Shown here: piece by piece, positions 1-9,568 of the stretch
Numbering within the stretch: position 1 is the stretch's first letter
How the letters are laid out: every line of letters begins with the position of its first letter
Source: Haloferax sp. Q22
Lineage (GTDB): Archaea > Halobacteriota > Halobacteria > Halobacteriales > Haloferacaceae
Direction: 5' to 3'
Assembly (NCBI RefSeq): GCF_001482285.1
Contig: NZ_LOEP01000017.1
Span: 44,664-108,663, forward strand
Length of the DNA: 64,000 nt
Notes under the pieces: model-generated
What the model saw: only the letters and a program-made list of their open reading frames with translations
Told to the model about the DNA's origin: nothing
The model's database searches: none
Program-made: the position numbers and the translations under genes

Positions 1-788
1 AACTCGTCGACGGCGGGCGAGCCCTCCTTCCAGTAGTCTTCGTTCTTCTCGAGGAGGACGTGACTTCCGCTTTTCCACTCGACGAATTTGAACGCGCCGG
101 TGCCAGCGCCGGAGGGGTCCTGCGTGAGGTCGGTCGCGAGGCCGCTCGGTCCCTTGCCGTCTGCGGTGTCGCCGCGGGAGCCTTCGGGGACGATGCCTTC
201 GAGGCCGCGGGTGAGCCACCAGTTGAGCGTCCCGAACGGCTGGGAGAGGTTGAGCCGAAGCGTCCGGTCGCCGACGATTTCGGTGTCCTCGACGAACGGG
301 AGGCGGCTCTTGACCGGCGACTTGTTGTCGGGGTTGAGAATCCAGTCGACGGAGTACTTGAAGTCCTCGACGGTCACCTCGTCGCCGTTGTGGAACGTGA
401 TGCCCTCGCGGAGCGTGTACTCGAACGCCGTCCCGCCGTCGACGGGGTCGGGAACCTCGGTCACGAGTCCGGGCTGGAGTTCGGAGTCGGGCGTCAGTTC
501 GATGACCTCGTCGTAGATGAGGCCGCCGATGGTGCTGGTCGCGGTGTCCGTCCAGAGCGCGGGGTCGAAGTTCCACGGCTCCGCGGCGAGTGCGACGTTG
601 ACGCGGACGGTCTCGCCCGAGTTGCCCGACGAACCGCTGTCGGTGCTCTCGCCGCTCGTCTCGGTTCCGTCGGAACCGCCGGAATCGCCGCCGGTACAGC
701 CCGCAAACGCGGTCGCCCCGACCGCGCTCGCGGCCGCAATAAATTGCCGTCTGTCCATGTTTATCTCGGTAATGTTGTCGTCTGCCAT
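1..788 (-). CDS. Solute-binding lipoprotein of a peptide/nickel-type ABC importer (family 5), 3' end outside the window
   Basis: The reverse strand is open from an ATG at 788 to the window edge. The N-terminus has a twin-arginine motif (DRRQF, residues 12-16) followed by a hydrophobic stretch and a lipobox ending AGC, so the protein is probably exported by Tat and lipid-anchored. A Ser/Gly/Asp linker follows. The visible mature part contains the usual family-5 signature (WNFDPAL, then LREGITFHNGDEVTVEDFKY), which marks a peptide or oligosaccharide binding protein. Permease genes would lie off the left edge. It is divergent from the M20 amidohydrolase at 975, with about 186 bp between them, so the two probably share a control region. 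About 262 residues are visible of a usual 550-600. The substrate is unknown. Confidence 0.9.
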   Translation of the reverse strand, partial: MADDNITEINMDRRQFIAAASAVGATAFAGCTGGDSGGSDGTETSGESTDSGSSGNSGETVRVNVALAAEPWNFDPALWTDTATSTIGGLIYDEVIELTPDSELQPGLVTEVPDPVDGGTAFEYTLREGITFHNGDEVTVEDFKYSVDWILNPDNKSPVKSRLPFVEDTEIVGDRTLRLNLSQPFGTLNWWLTRGLEGIVPEGSRGDTADGKGPSGLATDLTQDPSGAGTGAFKFVEWKSGSHVLLEKNEDYWKEGSPAVDE

Positions 789-974
789 TGTTTTCTGGAG
801 CTACGTACACACCCTTGTAGCGGTACGCGTGATACCTTAGCTCATGAAACACCGTTATTTATAGCTTTGGCAACCCCTCACAATCCTGGCACTATCTCGC
901 AATGGAGTTCCGGACGCGTTCGTTGTGCTACCGCTTCCCAAACAGTTTAACCGGGTGGTTGCAATGTCGGCTTC
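789..974. promoter_or_regulatory. Divergent promoter region
   Basis: This AT-richer spacer separates the divergent solute-binding protein gene and the M20 amidohydrolase gene. A TATA-like run (ttatttatag) lies at about 852-861. No clear operator was recognised. Confidence 0.4.
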
Positions 975-2237
975 ATGGCGTACGCCAGCACGCTCTCCCT
1001 GCGAGAGTTACGACAGGACCTTCACGCCCACCCCGAGTCCGGGTGGAAGGAGTTCCGCACGACAGCCCTCATCGCCGCCGCGCTCGACGACCGCGAGTTC
1101 ACACTCCACCTCGGCCCGCACGCCGTCGCCGAAGACGAGCGACTGGGCGTCCCCGACGACGACGCGGTCGCGGCCGCAGTCGAACGCGCACGCGAGGAAG
1201 GCGCACCCGAGGCCTACCTGGACCGGATGGACGGCATCACGGGGCTCGTCGCCGAGAAGCGCTTCGGCGACGGGCCGACTGTCGGCGTCCGCGTCGACAT
1301 GGACGCCCTCGAACGCACCGAATCGAGCGACGAGGAACATCGCCCCGCGAAACTGGGCTTCGCGAGCACGCACCCCAACGAGATGCACGCGTGCGGCCAC
1401 GACGGTCACACCGCCATCGGCCTCGGCATCGCCCGCGACCTCGACGACAACGGCGGATTCGACGGCACGCTCCGACTGTTCTTCCAGCCGGCGGAGGAAG
1501 GCGGCCGCGGCGGCAAGCCGATGAGCGAGACCGACCTGCTCGCGGACATCGACTACTTCCTCGCGCTCCACCTCGGCCTCGGCAACCCCACGGGGACGGT
1601 CATCGCCGCCTACGAGAACCCGCTTTCGAACGCGAAACTCGACGTGACCTTCGAGGGCGCGCCGAGCCACGCGGGCAACGCGCCGAACGAGGGGCGCAAC
1701 GCGCTCCACGCGGCGACGACCGCGGTCCAGAACCTCTACGGGATTCCGCGCCACGCCGACGGGACGACCCGCATCAACGTCGGGAAGTTCGAGTCCCCCA
1801 ATCCGCAGAACATCATCGCAGAAGAGGCGCGCCTCCGCGTCGAGGTCCGCGGCGGGACCGCCGACCTGAACGAGTACATGCTCGAGAAGGCGCGACGCAT
1901 GCTCGACCACGCCGCGGGCATGCACGACGTGTCGGTCGAGACGGGCCTCTACGGAAAGACGGCGACGTTCACGGCCGACGACGAGATGGTTGAGGCCGTC
2001 CTCGCGTCGGCGGCCGACCTCGACGACGTGACCGAAACGGTCCCGCGACTCGACATCGGCGGCAGCGAGGACGCCTCCTACCTCATCCGGCGCGTACAGG
2101 AACACGGCGGGAAGGCGACCTACGTCGGCATCGGTGCGAGCAACGAGTTCGGCCACCACACCTCGCGGTTCGACATCGACGAAGACGCCCTCGACATCGG
2201 CGTCGACGTAGTGTGTCAGACGATTCGAACGCTCTAA
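975..2237 (+). CDS. M20-family metallo-amidohydrolase (AbgA-like aminoacylase/aminobenzoyl-glutamate hydrolase)
   Basis: This 420-residue cytoplasmic M20 hydrolase has the family metal-site motifs: GVRVDMDALE near residues 104-113, the MHACGHDGHT block at 137-146, and PAEEGG at 172-177 with the catalytic Glu pair. The long insertion before GVRVDMDALE is typical of AbgA-type proteins, which cleave p-aminobenzoyl-glutamate, rather than short aminoacylases. The start ATG at 975 was chosen because the next residues (LRELRQDLHAHPE) are the conserved M20 N-terminus. It lies next to a second M20 hydrolase and an IclR regulator and opposite a binding protein, which suggests import and hydrolysis of N-acylated amino compounds. 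The exact substrate cannot be read from the sequence. Confidence 0.88.
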   Translation: MAYASTLSLRELRQDLHAHPESGWKEFRTTALIAAALDDREFTLHLGPHAVAEDERLGVPDDDAVAAAVERAREEGAPEAYLDRMDGITGLVAEKRFGDGPTVGVRVDMDALERTESSDEEHRPAKLGFASTHPNEMHACGHDGHTAIGLGIARDLDDNGGFDGTLRLFFQPAEEGGRGGKPMSETDLLADIDYFLALHLGLGNPTGTVIAAYENPLSNAKLDVTFEGAPSHAGNAPNEGRNALHAATTAVQNLYGIPRHADGTTRINVGKFESPNPQNIIAEEARLRVEVRGGTADLNEYMLEKARRMLDHAAGMHDVSVETGLYGKTATFTADDEMVEAVLASAADLDDVTETVPRLDIGGSEDASYLIRRVQEHGGKATYVGIGASNEFGHHTSRFDIDEDALDIGVDVVCQTIRTL

Positions 2238-2366
2238 CGCGGCGATTCGACCCGGCTGTTCGACCCCGACCAGCCGCGCGTCTCACCCGTCATCGCCGCC
2301 GTCGCCCCGTAGAATCTGCCACGAACACACACAATTATTAGACATCGTTTGCGAGTTGAGTCGCAC

Positions 2367-3623
2367 ATGCAGGCCTCCCAGCAGCGACTCCGCGAGGACA
2401 TCGAAGCGAACGCCCGCTTCGGCGACATCGACGCGCCGGCGGGACGCGGCCGCACCGTCCTGACGGGGAGCGACGCCGACCGCCGCGCCCGCGAGTACCT
2501 CGTCGAGCGACTGCGCGACGCCGGCCTCTCGGTCCGCATCGACGCCGTGGGTAACGTCGCCGGGCGGTGGGTTCCCGCCGGAGCCGACCCCGACGCGGCC
2601 CCCGTCGCCGCCGGTAGTCACCTCGATTCGGTCCCCGAGGGCGGCATCTTCGACGGCCCGCTCGGCGTCTACGCGGCGCTCGAAGCGGTTCGGACGCTCC
2701 AACAACGAGAGACCGACCTCGCCCTCGACCGCCCAATCGACGTGGTCTCGTTCACCGAAGAGGAGGGCGCGCGCTTCTCGCACGGCCTGCTCGGGTCGTC
2801 GGTGGCGACGGGGGCGCGAGACGCCGACGACGCGCTCGCGTTCCGAGACGCCGAGGGCACGACCCTCGACGCCCACCTCGACGCCATCGGCTTCCGCGGG
2901 ACTGACACCATCGACGCCGCGGCGTGGGACGCGTGGGCCGAACTCCACATCGAACAGGGAACAGTGCTGGAGTCCGCGGGCGCGGCGGTCGGCGTCGTCG
3001 ACGCTATCACCGGCATCACGACCTGCGCGGCCGACATCGTCGGCGAGGCCGACCACGCGGGCGCGACGCCGATGGACGAGCGCCGCGATGCGCTGGTCGC
3101 CGCCAGCGAGTTCGTCGTCGATTTCCGGGCCGCGGCCGACGATGTGGCGCAGAGCCAGAGCCAGACTGCCGTGGGGACCGTCGGCCAGTTCGACGTGGCC
3201 CCGAACGCGCGTAACATCGTCCCCGGAGAGGTCACGCTGCAGATGGACATCCGCGACGTGAACTACCGGGCGATGAACGCTATCGCCGAACGGGCCGACG
3301 CCGCGCTCGCGCGCCTCGAAACCACCCACCCGGTCGAGACGACGTTCGACCGCTACCGCGACCAGCGCCCCAGTCAGATGGCCGACGACTGCGTCGGCGC
3401 CGCCCACGACGCCGCCGCGGCCGAGGATATCGACGCGAAACGCATGCATTCCGCGGCGATGCACGATACTGCAAATGTTGCCGAGGTAACCGATGCCGTA
3501 CTCCTGTTCGCTCCGTCCGCGGACGGCCTCTCGCACAACCCACGCGAATGGACCGACTGGGCGGACTGTGCGACCGCAGCGTCGGTTCTCGCGGGGACGC
3601 TCGCACGCCTCGCCGGCGCGTGA
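2367..3623 (+). CDS. Zn-dependent N-carbamoyl-L-amino acid hydrolase/allantoate amidohydrolase family (M20)
   Basis: The 418-residue protein carries the hallmark GSHLDSVPEGGIFDG (about residues 83-97) and the EEEGARF motif (131-137) of the HyuC/AmaB/allantoate amidohydrolase group. These are dimeric, two-metal enzymes that remove carbamoyl or ureido groups. The ATG at 2367 is preferred over an in-frame TTG at 2349 because the homologous N-terminus starts there and an AT-rich promoter-like stretch (acacaattattag) lies about 30 bp upstream, which fits a leaderless message. It follows the AbgA-like hydrolase by about 130 bp with its own promoter. Whether the substrate is an N-carbamoyl amino acid, allantoate or beta-ureidopropionate is not resolved. 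Confidence 0.88.
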   Translation: MQASQQRLREDIEANARFGDIDAPAGRGRTVLTGSDADRRAREYLVERLRDAGLSVRIDAVGNVAGRWVPAGADPDAAPVAAGSHLDSVPEGGIFDGPLGVYAALEAVRTLQQRETDLALDRPIDVVSFTEEEGARFSHGLLGSSVATGARDADDALAFRDAEGTTLDAHLDAIGFRGTDTIDAAAWDAWAELHIEQGTVLESAGAAVGVVDAITGITTCAADIVGEADHAGATPMDERRDALVAASEFVVDFRAAADDVAQSQSQTAVGTVGQFDVAPNARNIVPGEVTLQMDIRDVNYRAMNAIAERADAALARLETTHPVETTFDRYRDQRPSQMADDCVGAAHDAAAAEDIDAKRMHSAAMHDTANVAEVTDAVLLFAPSADGLSHNPREWTDWADCATAASVLAGTLARLAGA

Positions 3624-4214
3624 GTTGCGGCCGACGGCCTGCCTCGTTGTGAACTAGGGTCCCGTTTTCAGACAGTTCACGGCCAGATTCGCGTCTCTGT
3701 CGCGATTCCGTCGCGGCCGCGGTGTCTGTCTCGATATGTGGCACGCAGCCCCGAACTGGACCGTCTCTCGGGCAGACGTTCGTATTCCGGCGGTCTGGAG
3801 GCGCTCGAACGCGAACCACAGTTTTTCCGTCCCGCTTCAGTCGAACCCTCTCCTCGTGAATCATCGAGTTTACCCTGCGAAACCTGCAGCCATTCGCTCT
3901 GCTCCGCGGTGTTGTCATCAAATACAACGGTTCTCCGAGTCGTGTGTGGTTCGACCGCGAATAGCGTCACCGAGCGGCCGAGTATCCGCGGAGAAGCCGA
4001 TTCCACGCATCTGACAAGTGAGGTCGAGGGCGGCGGCCGTCACTTCCGGTGTGTCTCGAGGGAGACGCACATTCGCGCTCGCGCTGGGCGAGGGTGGCGG
4101 GCGGCTCCGGTTTCGAGTTGGGGTTGACAAGTATCGACCGAAGCCGCCTTCGAGCGGCGGTCTCAACACCGATTGTCCCCATCACGTTTCGATTGCAAGA
4201 TATTCGGAACAGCT
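3624..4214. other. Intergenic stretch without a recognised gene
   Basis: About 590 bp separate the carbamoyl hydrolase from the IclR gene. Open frames exist on both strands but have compositions unlike real haloarchaeal proteins and are not reported. The last 80 bp before 4215 should contain the IclR promoter. No RNA gene was recognised. Confidence 0.5.
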
Positions 4215-4241
4215 ATGACACCCGATAGACGTTCTCGTAGC

Positions 4242-5060
4242 ATGCCCGAGAACCCCAACACCGATGCGCCGTCCCGCACGCTGAGCACGGTGGACACGGC
4301 GGTCAGCGTCGTCCGGGCGCTCGAGGAGTTGAACGGGGCGCGCGTCGCCGAGTTAGTCGACTATCTGGGCCTCTCGAAGTCCACGGTGTACAACCACCTC
4401 GCGACCCTGCGGAAGAACAACCTCGTCGCCAAGGAAGACGACAGCTACCATCTCAGCCTCCAGTTCCTCCTCCTGGGCGAGTACGTGCGCAACCAGCAGA
4501 TACTCTACCAGGTCGGCAAGGAGGAAGTCGAGGCGCTTGCGGAGAAGACCGGCGAGTACGCCCACCTCTCGACCGAACAGCACGGTCTGCGCATCAGCCT
4601 GCTCAAGGTGCGCGGCGAGCGCGCGGTCGGCAGCCAGTACCAGCGCTCGAAGATTCAGCGACCGGACAACCTCCACGCGTCGTCGACCGGGAAGGCCATC
4701 CTCGCGTTCCTCCCGCGCAGTCGGGTGGAGGAAATCGTCGACCAACACGGCCTGCCGGCGAAGACCGAAGCGACGATTACCGACCGCGACGCGCTGTTCG
4801 ACGAGCTCGACGCCATCCGCGAGCGGGGGTACGCCTGCAACGACGAGGAGGAAATCGAGGGCCTCCGCGCGGTCGGCGCGCCGATCCGCGACCGCAACGG
4901 CACCGTCCTCGGCGCGCTGAGCGTCTCCGGACCGACGAGTCGCATCAAGGGCGAGCAGTTCCGCGACACCATCCCCGAGATGGTCACGAGCACGGCCAAC
5001 ATCATCGAGGTGAACATGAACATGGCCGCGCGGAGTTCGAACGCCGGGCGCTTCGACTGA
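4242..5060 (+). CDS. IclR-family transcriptional regulator
   Basis: This 272-residue protein has an N-terminal winged helix (TAVSVVRALEELNGARVAEL, then LGLSKSTVYNHLATL) and a C-terminal IclR effector domain (RISLLKVRGERAVGS, then HASSTGKAILAFLP, then GLRAVGAPIRDRNG). IclR proteins bind small-molecule effectors and control nearby catabolic operons. In-frame ATG codons at 4215 and 4242 are both possible; 4242 gives the usual short N-terminus. It is downstream of, and in the same direction as, the two M20 hydrolases and is the best candidate for controlling them. No operator was identified. Confidence 0.88.
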   Translation: MPENPNTDAPSRTLSTVDTAVSVVRALEELNGARVAELVDYLGLSKSTVYNHLATLRKNNLVAKEDDSYHLSLQFLLLGEYVRNQQILYQVGKEEVEALAEKTGEYAHLSTEQHGLRISLLKVRGERAVGSQYQRSKIQRPDNLHASSTGKAILAFLPRSRVEEIVDQHGLPAKTEATITDRDALFDELDAIRERGYACNDEEEIEGLRAVGAPIRDRNGTVLGALSVSGPTSRIKGEQFRDTIPEMVTSTANIIEVNMNMAARSSNAGRFD

Positions 5061-5306
5061 GCCGCCCACCCTCGACTGCCATGACATAGATATGCCCGTA
5101 ATCTTTTGCGGCATCTCACTCGATTTCGGGTACGGTGTTCGGTCGAGAGGATCGGCGTTCTGACCGCCGTTTCGACTGTCTCACCGGGGCTCGTCCTCGA
5201 GCCGTCATGGAAACACGATCAGGTGTGTGAATACCGTCGGTGTTGTGAGTCGGAGAACCGTCCCGCAGCCGTCGGCGGCCGTTCGAAGCGGGCGAGAACT
5301 GACCGG

Positions 5307-6404
5307 TCAGTCTCGTCTCTCGTGGGTGAACGGGGTCTCTCCGATGTCGATACGCTCCAAGGTGATCGTCCGTATCTCCATGTCTTCGAAGACGGCACCC
5401 CATCCGCCAACGACGGCCGTTTCATCGCCCGTGTCGAGTGTGAGGTTCTTGTACGCTCCCAGGTCAGACAGTGCCAGTCGTGACGGCGGTCGCTCGTCTC
5501 CGTAGAACGAGATGTCGGCGACGCTCCCTTCGACAGTCGTCTCTCCTCCATCCGGAAGATCGACGCCTTCGACGGTGGCCCCGAGTTCGAACCCGCTTTC
5601 CCAAAGCGGGACGATATCTCGAATGAACTCTTCGATGGTCACGTAGGTGAACTGGTCTTCGGCGTCGAGGTAGACGGTCGGGTAGAGGTTCCACAGACAG
5701 GTGAGGAAGAACCAGTGAAAGACAAACGGCAGGATACGGTCGTAGACGAGGACGCCGTAGTCTTCGTCGGAGCGCGTGTTCGGTCCGAAACACGTCCGGT
5801 TTCGGTCGATGACGACGAGGAACGGTCCCGGAATGGTGCACACACGAAGTTCCGAGAGCACCCCACTCGGGTCGAACGCTGCTGGCGGTTCATCGCCCTG
5901 GTCGATGTAGACGGACGCACGAACGACGACACCTCGGTCGCGGGCCGCTTGGAGCGCTGGGGAGAGCGACTGGAGTTGTTCGAACGACCCGGCAACCTCC
6001 ACGACGGTTTCTGCGTCGTCGATGAGCTCCTGTGCGTTCTCGACGGCTGTCTCGACACGCTTGGTGACGCCGACTCGCGCGTCCATCCGCTCGGGGGTCC
6101 GGTATCGCTCGCGGACCGCTTCGGCAGCCTCGTTGAGGAGTTCGCCCCTAGTTTCGAGGTCTGCCATCGCCGCCTCCGGGTCACACGGTTGCACGTAGAG
6201 TTTCTCTCGTTCGATCGTTTCGACGTACCCCTTCGATTCGAGGCTCCGGAGAACGTCGTACACTTGCGAGACGGGGACGGCGCTCTCACGGCCCACTTCG
6301 ATAGCAGGCGAGACGCCCATCTCGAGGAGTGTGAGATAGGCGTCGGCTTGGTACGACGTGAGGTCCGCGTACTCGAGTGCTTTCGTCAGCGTTTCGCGGT
6401 CCAT
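5307..6404 (-). CDS. TrmB-family sugar-sensing transcriptional regulator
   Basis: The product (365 aa from the ATG at 6404) has a TrmB winged-helix domain at the N-terminus (LTSYQADAYLTLLEMG, then VPVSQVYDVLRSLESKGYVE), a coiled-coil-like linker, and a C-terminal sugar-binding regulator domain (residues about 110-365). The open frame extends to 6542 but family members start near MDRETL; an ATG at 6431 is an alternative. Members of this family respond to maltose, trehalose or glucose and control sugar transport and glycolytic genes. It is separated by 0.7 kb from a GH3 beta-glucosidase and the ABC sugar importer, which it most likely controls. A strong inverted repeat lies upstream at 6483-6521. 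Confidence 0.87.
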   Translation of the reverse strand: MDRETLTKALEYADLTSYQADAYLTLLEMGVSPAIEVGRESAVPVSQVYDVLRSLESKGYVETIEREKLYVQPCDPEAAMADLETRGELLNEAAEAVRERYRTPERMDARVGVTKRVETAVENAQELIDDAETVVEVAGSFEQLQSLSPALQAARDRGVVVRASVYIDQGDEPPAAFDPSGVLSELRVCTIPGPFLVVIDRNRTCFGPNTRSDEDYGVLVYDRILPFVFHWFFLTCLWNLYPTVYLDAEDQFTYVTIEEFIRDIVPLWESGFELGATVEGVDLPDGGETTVEGSVADISFYGDERPPSRLALSDLGAYKNLTLDTGDETAVVGGWGAVFEDMEIRTITLERIDIGETPFTHERRD

Positions 6405-7110
6405 ACTCGCACTCACACCATCATTCACCATGAATACTTCGCTGATGCCCGACCCTTTTTCGAGGAGCCGGTTGCGTTCGACCAGTACCAACATTACGGG
6501 CGTAATTTTGTAATGGTACTGTGCCCTCCAGCCCAGAGACACTCTAGAATATGACAGCTAAGCCGACGTCACGACCTCACGTCCCGACCGAGGAACGAAC
6601 CGACTCACCCGCCACGGACAAATACGCCGTTAGAAGCCGTCAAGCAGGCGTTTGTGATGTCAGTGAACTTATTTTTCATCACCCTATACAGAAAATTTGC
6701 TTGTGTATGATGTCTTATAGTTCGAATCAATCTGAAACAGAGAATCAAGAATAGAGGTTCTAAAGCCATATTTAAGACGATGAGAACTCTCACAGACATC
6801 ATTGTACTCTGAGTTATTTTCTCAAACACTAGTCTATATGACCTGATGAAAATATTATGTATGTTTCATGTGGTCGAATGTCACGAAGTGGGGCCCTCCG
6901 GAAAACACCGAATGAGAGTCCAGAGGCGTCCATGAGGGCGTTCACAAAGCCCGGGGCGACGGCTCACAGGAGACAGTTCCGCGTCTGTTCTCGACGCATC
7001 GTCGAGCGGGAGGAACCGTTTGGCTGAGCTCTCGACGAAGAACTGCCAGGAAGGATATCGCCGCAAAAAACCTCGCTCGGAACGGGGTCTTCAGTCCGCG
7101 ACGGGGTCGG
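6405..7110. other. AT-rich intergenic region between trmB-like gene and beta-glucosidase
   Basis: About 700 bp hold no convincing gene. The part at roughly 6,655-6,880 is distinctly AT-rich. Short open frames here give atypical, non-acidic peptides and were left out. The side next to 6,404 carries the regulator's promoter and the inverted repeat noted separately. Confidence 0.5.
6483..6521. promoter_or_regulatory. Candidate operator: nested inverted repeat upstream of the TrmB-family gene
   Basis: Outer arms CAGTACC (6483-6489) and GGTACTG (6515-6521) enclose a second pair, CATTAC (6492-6497) and GTAATG (6510-6515), and a central palindrome ATTACGGGCGTAAT (6493-6506). The same outer half-sites recur as CAGTAC/GTACTG around the start codon of the sugar-binding protein gene at 9553. 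Binding by the adjacent TrmB-family protein is inferred. Confidence 0.5.
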
Positions 7111-9342
7111 TCAGTCGGATTTCGGTTCGACGGTGATCGTGACGTCTTGCTCGCCGATACGAAGGGTGTACTCACCCGGAATCGCCGACACTCTCCCAGT
7201 TTCGTCGACGCGCCCAATCGATGCCGCATCAATGGGAATCGACACCGTCTCTGTAGCGCCGGGGTCGAGCGAGACACGCTCGAACCCGCAGAGTTCCCGG
7301 ACCGGGGTTATGCGCGTTCCAGCCTGGTCGGTGACGTACACCTGTACGACGGTCGAACCGTGTCGATCCCCGACGTTCTCCACGGGAAGTTCGACTGTCG
7401 TGGTCCCGTGGGGAGACATCCGTTCGTCCGTCACGGTCATCGAGCCGAACTCGAACGCAGTGTAACTCAGCCCGTGACCGAATTCGAAGAGTGGGTCGTA
7501 CGACGGAAGATGCTCGTCGGGGCCGATCGGTGCCGGGTGCGGGAAGTGATTGAACCGGGTTGGAAGGTGACTCGCGGACCGGGGGACCGAAATCGGTAAT
7601 CGCCCGCCGGGATCGCACGCCCCGAAGAGCGTCTCCGCGACGGCTTGGCCACCCATCGTCCCCGGGTAGTACGCCAGCAACAGCGACGGGAGATGCTCCG
7701 CCATCCACTCCACGGCCAGCGGTCGACCGGTGACGAGGACGCCGACGACAGGCGTCCCCGTCTCGTACAACGCCGTCACGAGGTCGCGCTGCGCATCGGG
7801 GAGTTCGAGCGTGGTCCGGTTCGGAAACTCGTCGGGAGCGGTCCCGCTCTCCGCGGTCGGCCCGAACTCGTGGATATACCAGTTTTCTCCGACGGCGACC
7901 ACTGCGACGTCCGCATCCTTCGCCGCTTCGACTGCGGCGTCGATATCGACCGCTTCGGTTATCGTCGTTCCCTGCTCGTAGGTCACCGTCCCATCACACA
8001 CGGATTCGATTCCGTCTTTGATTGAGATGACATCGGTGCCCGCCTCGTCGGGGACACTCCAACCACCGAGTTGGTGAATGGGGTTGTCCGCGTTCGGCCC
8101 AGCGACGAGGACGTCGGCAGCGGGGTCCAACGGGAGCGTGTCGTCGTTCTGCAGGAGCGTCATCGACTTCCGCGCGGTCGCTAACGCGTCGGCCCGGTGC
8201 GCATCGGCACCGACGACATCTCGCGCTTCGTTCGCATCGACGAACGCGTCTTCGAAGAGCCCGAGCCGGAATTTGAGGTCGAGGACGCGCCTGACGCTCT
8301 CGTCGAGAACGTGTTCTGCAACCGCCCCCGATTCGACGAGCGAGACGAGGTGGTCCGCGTGCGCGACCGCATCGACTGATGCGACATCGAGTCCAGCGTT
8401 GCGAGTCATTCGGACCGACTCACGGTGGTCGCTCGCGACGTGGTGGTCTTCGTGGAGCATTCGGACCCCGTTCCAATCCGAGACGACGGTGCCATCGAAC
8501 CCGAGTTTCCCTCGGAGAAGGTCTGTGAGATAGTCGCGCGAGGCGTGTGCGGGTTTCCCGTCGATTGCGTTGTAGCAGGGCATAACGGACGCGACTCCCT
8601 CGTCAATCGCGTCGACGAACGACGGTAAGAAGACGTTTCGAAGGAGGTACGAGGACACTTCGACGGGGGCAGTATCTTCCCCTCGTGCGGGCTCGCTATA
8701 GGCCGGGAAGTGTTTCGCGGTTGCCGCCACGGCGGTTGGGTCGCCGAGACCGTCGCCCTGGTATCCGCGTACCATCGCACCCGCCATCCGTCCGCACAAA
8801 AATGGACTCTCGCCGAACGTCTCGAAGGTGCGACCCCACCGCGGCTCTCGGGCAACGTCACACGTGGGCGAATAGTTCTGCTGTGCCCCCGACTTTCGGA
8901 CTTCGGTTGCAGTGGCCGCTGCTGCGCTCTCGACGCCGTCTTCATCCCACGTTGCCGCCATCCCGAGTCCGTTCGGGAACGCTGTCCCTTCGGCGACGTA
9001 CGCGTGACCGTGGACAGCATCCACGTTGAACAACAGCGGGATGCCGAGTCGAGTCTTCGACAGCGCGACTTCTTGCAGGTGGTTGACCGTCTCGACCACG
9101 TCGTCGATTCGAGAGTCGAGCGCCCCGGCCCATCCGAACGACGCAACAGCGCCGACTCCGGATTCGACGATTTCGTCTTCGACCGTTTCGACCGATTTGA
9201 ACTCGTCGAGCTCTCCCGCCCACGTGCCGACGAGTTGCCCGGCTTTCTCTTCGACCGTCATTCGGTCGAGAAGGTCCGCGACGCGCTTGTCGGTCGGTAG
9301 AGTCTCATCTCTGTAGGGGGGATGCTTGCTTTCTGACTGCAT
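7111..9342 (-). CDS. Glycoside hydrolase family 3 beta-glucosidase
   Basis: This 743-residue protein has the complete GH3 layout: an N-terminal TIM-barrel domain, an alpha/beta sandwich domain, and a C-terminal fibronectin-III-like domain (ELPVENVGDRHGSTVVQVYV near residue 650). The KHFPAY motif falls near residues 210-215 and the nucleophile motif VVSDW has Asp at about 289. No signal peptide is visible, so it is probably cytoplasmic and hydrolyses imported beta-glucosides such as cellobiose or related oligosaccharides, releasing glucose. It is divergent from the importer operon that starts at 9553, with about 210 bp between them. The true sugar (glucoside or xyloside) is not determined by sequence alone. 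Confidence 0.92.
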   Translation of the reverse strand: MQSESKHPPYRDETLPTDKRVADLLDRMTVEEKAGQLVGTWAGELDEFKSVETVEDEIVESGVGAVASFGWAGALDSRIDDVVETVNHLQEVALSKTRLGIPLLFNVDAVHGHAYVAEGTAFPNGLGMAATWDEDGVESAAAATATEVRKSGAQQNYSPTCDVAREPRWGRTFETFGESPFLCGRMAGAMVRGYQGDGLGDPTAVAATAKHFPAYSEPARGEDTAPVEVSSYLLRNVFLPSFVDAIDEGVASVMPCYNAIDGKPAHASRDYLTDLLRGKLGFDGTVVSDWNGVRMLHEDHHVASDHRESVRMTRNAGLDVASVDAVAHADHLVSLVESGAVAEHVLDESVRRVLDLKFRLGLFEDAFVDANEARDVVGADAHRADALATARKSMTLLQNDDTLPLDPAADVLVAGPNADNPIHQLGGWSVPDEAGTDVISIKDGIESVCDGTVTYEQGTTITEAVDIDAAVEAAKDADVAVVAVGENWYIHEFGPTAESGTAPDEFPNRTTLELPDAQRDLVTALYETGTPVVGVLVTGRPLAVEWMAEHLPSLLLAYYPGTMGGQAVAETLFGACDPGGRLPISVPRSASHLPTRFNHFPHPAPIGPDEHLPSYDPLFEFGHGLSYTAFEFGSMTVTDERMSPHGTTTVELPVENVGDRHGSTVVQVYVTDQAGTRITPVRELCGFERVSLDPGATETVSIPIDAASIGRVDETGRVSAIPGEYTLRIGEQDVTITVEPKSD

Positions 9343-9552
9343 ACAGCGAAGAGAAGACCACTACTACTTATACATTTGCCAACGCGTGGCTATCGTCGCG
9401 CAGACGGTCGTGTTTCGCGACGAGCGCGAAACCGTGTCGTGCCCTCCGACGCCGACGTGTTCGGGTGGCGCTCTCGGGAGCGTTACAACAACGAACTACC
9501 GCATCTAACCAAATATTTATTAATAATGGCTATGGTTTGTTATCAGTACGCC
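9343..9552. promoter_or_regulatory. Divergent promoter region of the beta-glucosidase and ABC importer
   Basis: The spacer has TATA-like elements on both sides: an AT-rich run (aaatatttattaat) at about 9,512-9,525, 28-41 bp before the importer start, and cttatac-type sequence at about 9,367-9,373 facing the glucosidase. Both fit short-leader or leaderless transcripts. Confidence 0.55.
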
Positions 9553-9568
9553 ATGTCAGACAGTACTG
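9544..9568. promoter_or_regulatory. Inverted repeat CAGTAC-N13-GTACTG spanning the start codon of the sugar-binding protein
   Basis: Arms at 9544-9549 and 9563-9568 flank the ATG at 9553. They match the outer arms of the repeat upstream of the TrmB-family gene. A bound repressor here would sit at the transcription start of a leaderless message. The role is inferred. Confidence 0.4.

Noticed and set aside
6551..6829. Short open frames in the AT-rich spacer on both strands
   Set aside because: Composition is not haloarchaeal-like, they overlap each other, and they have no start context.
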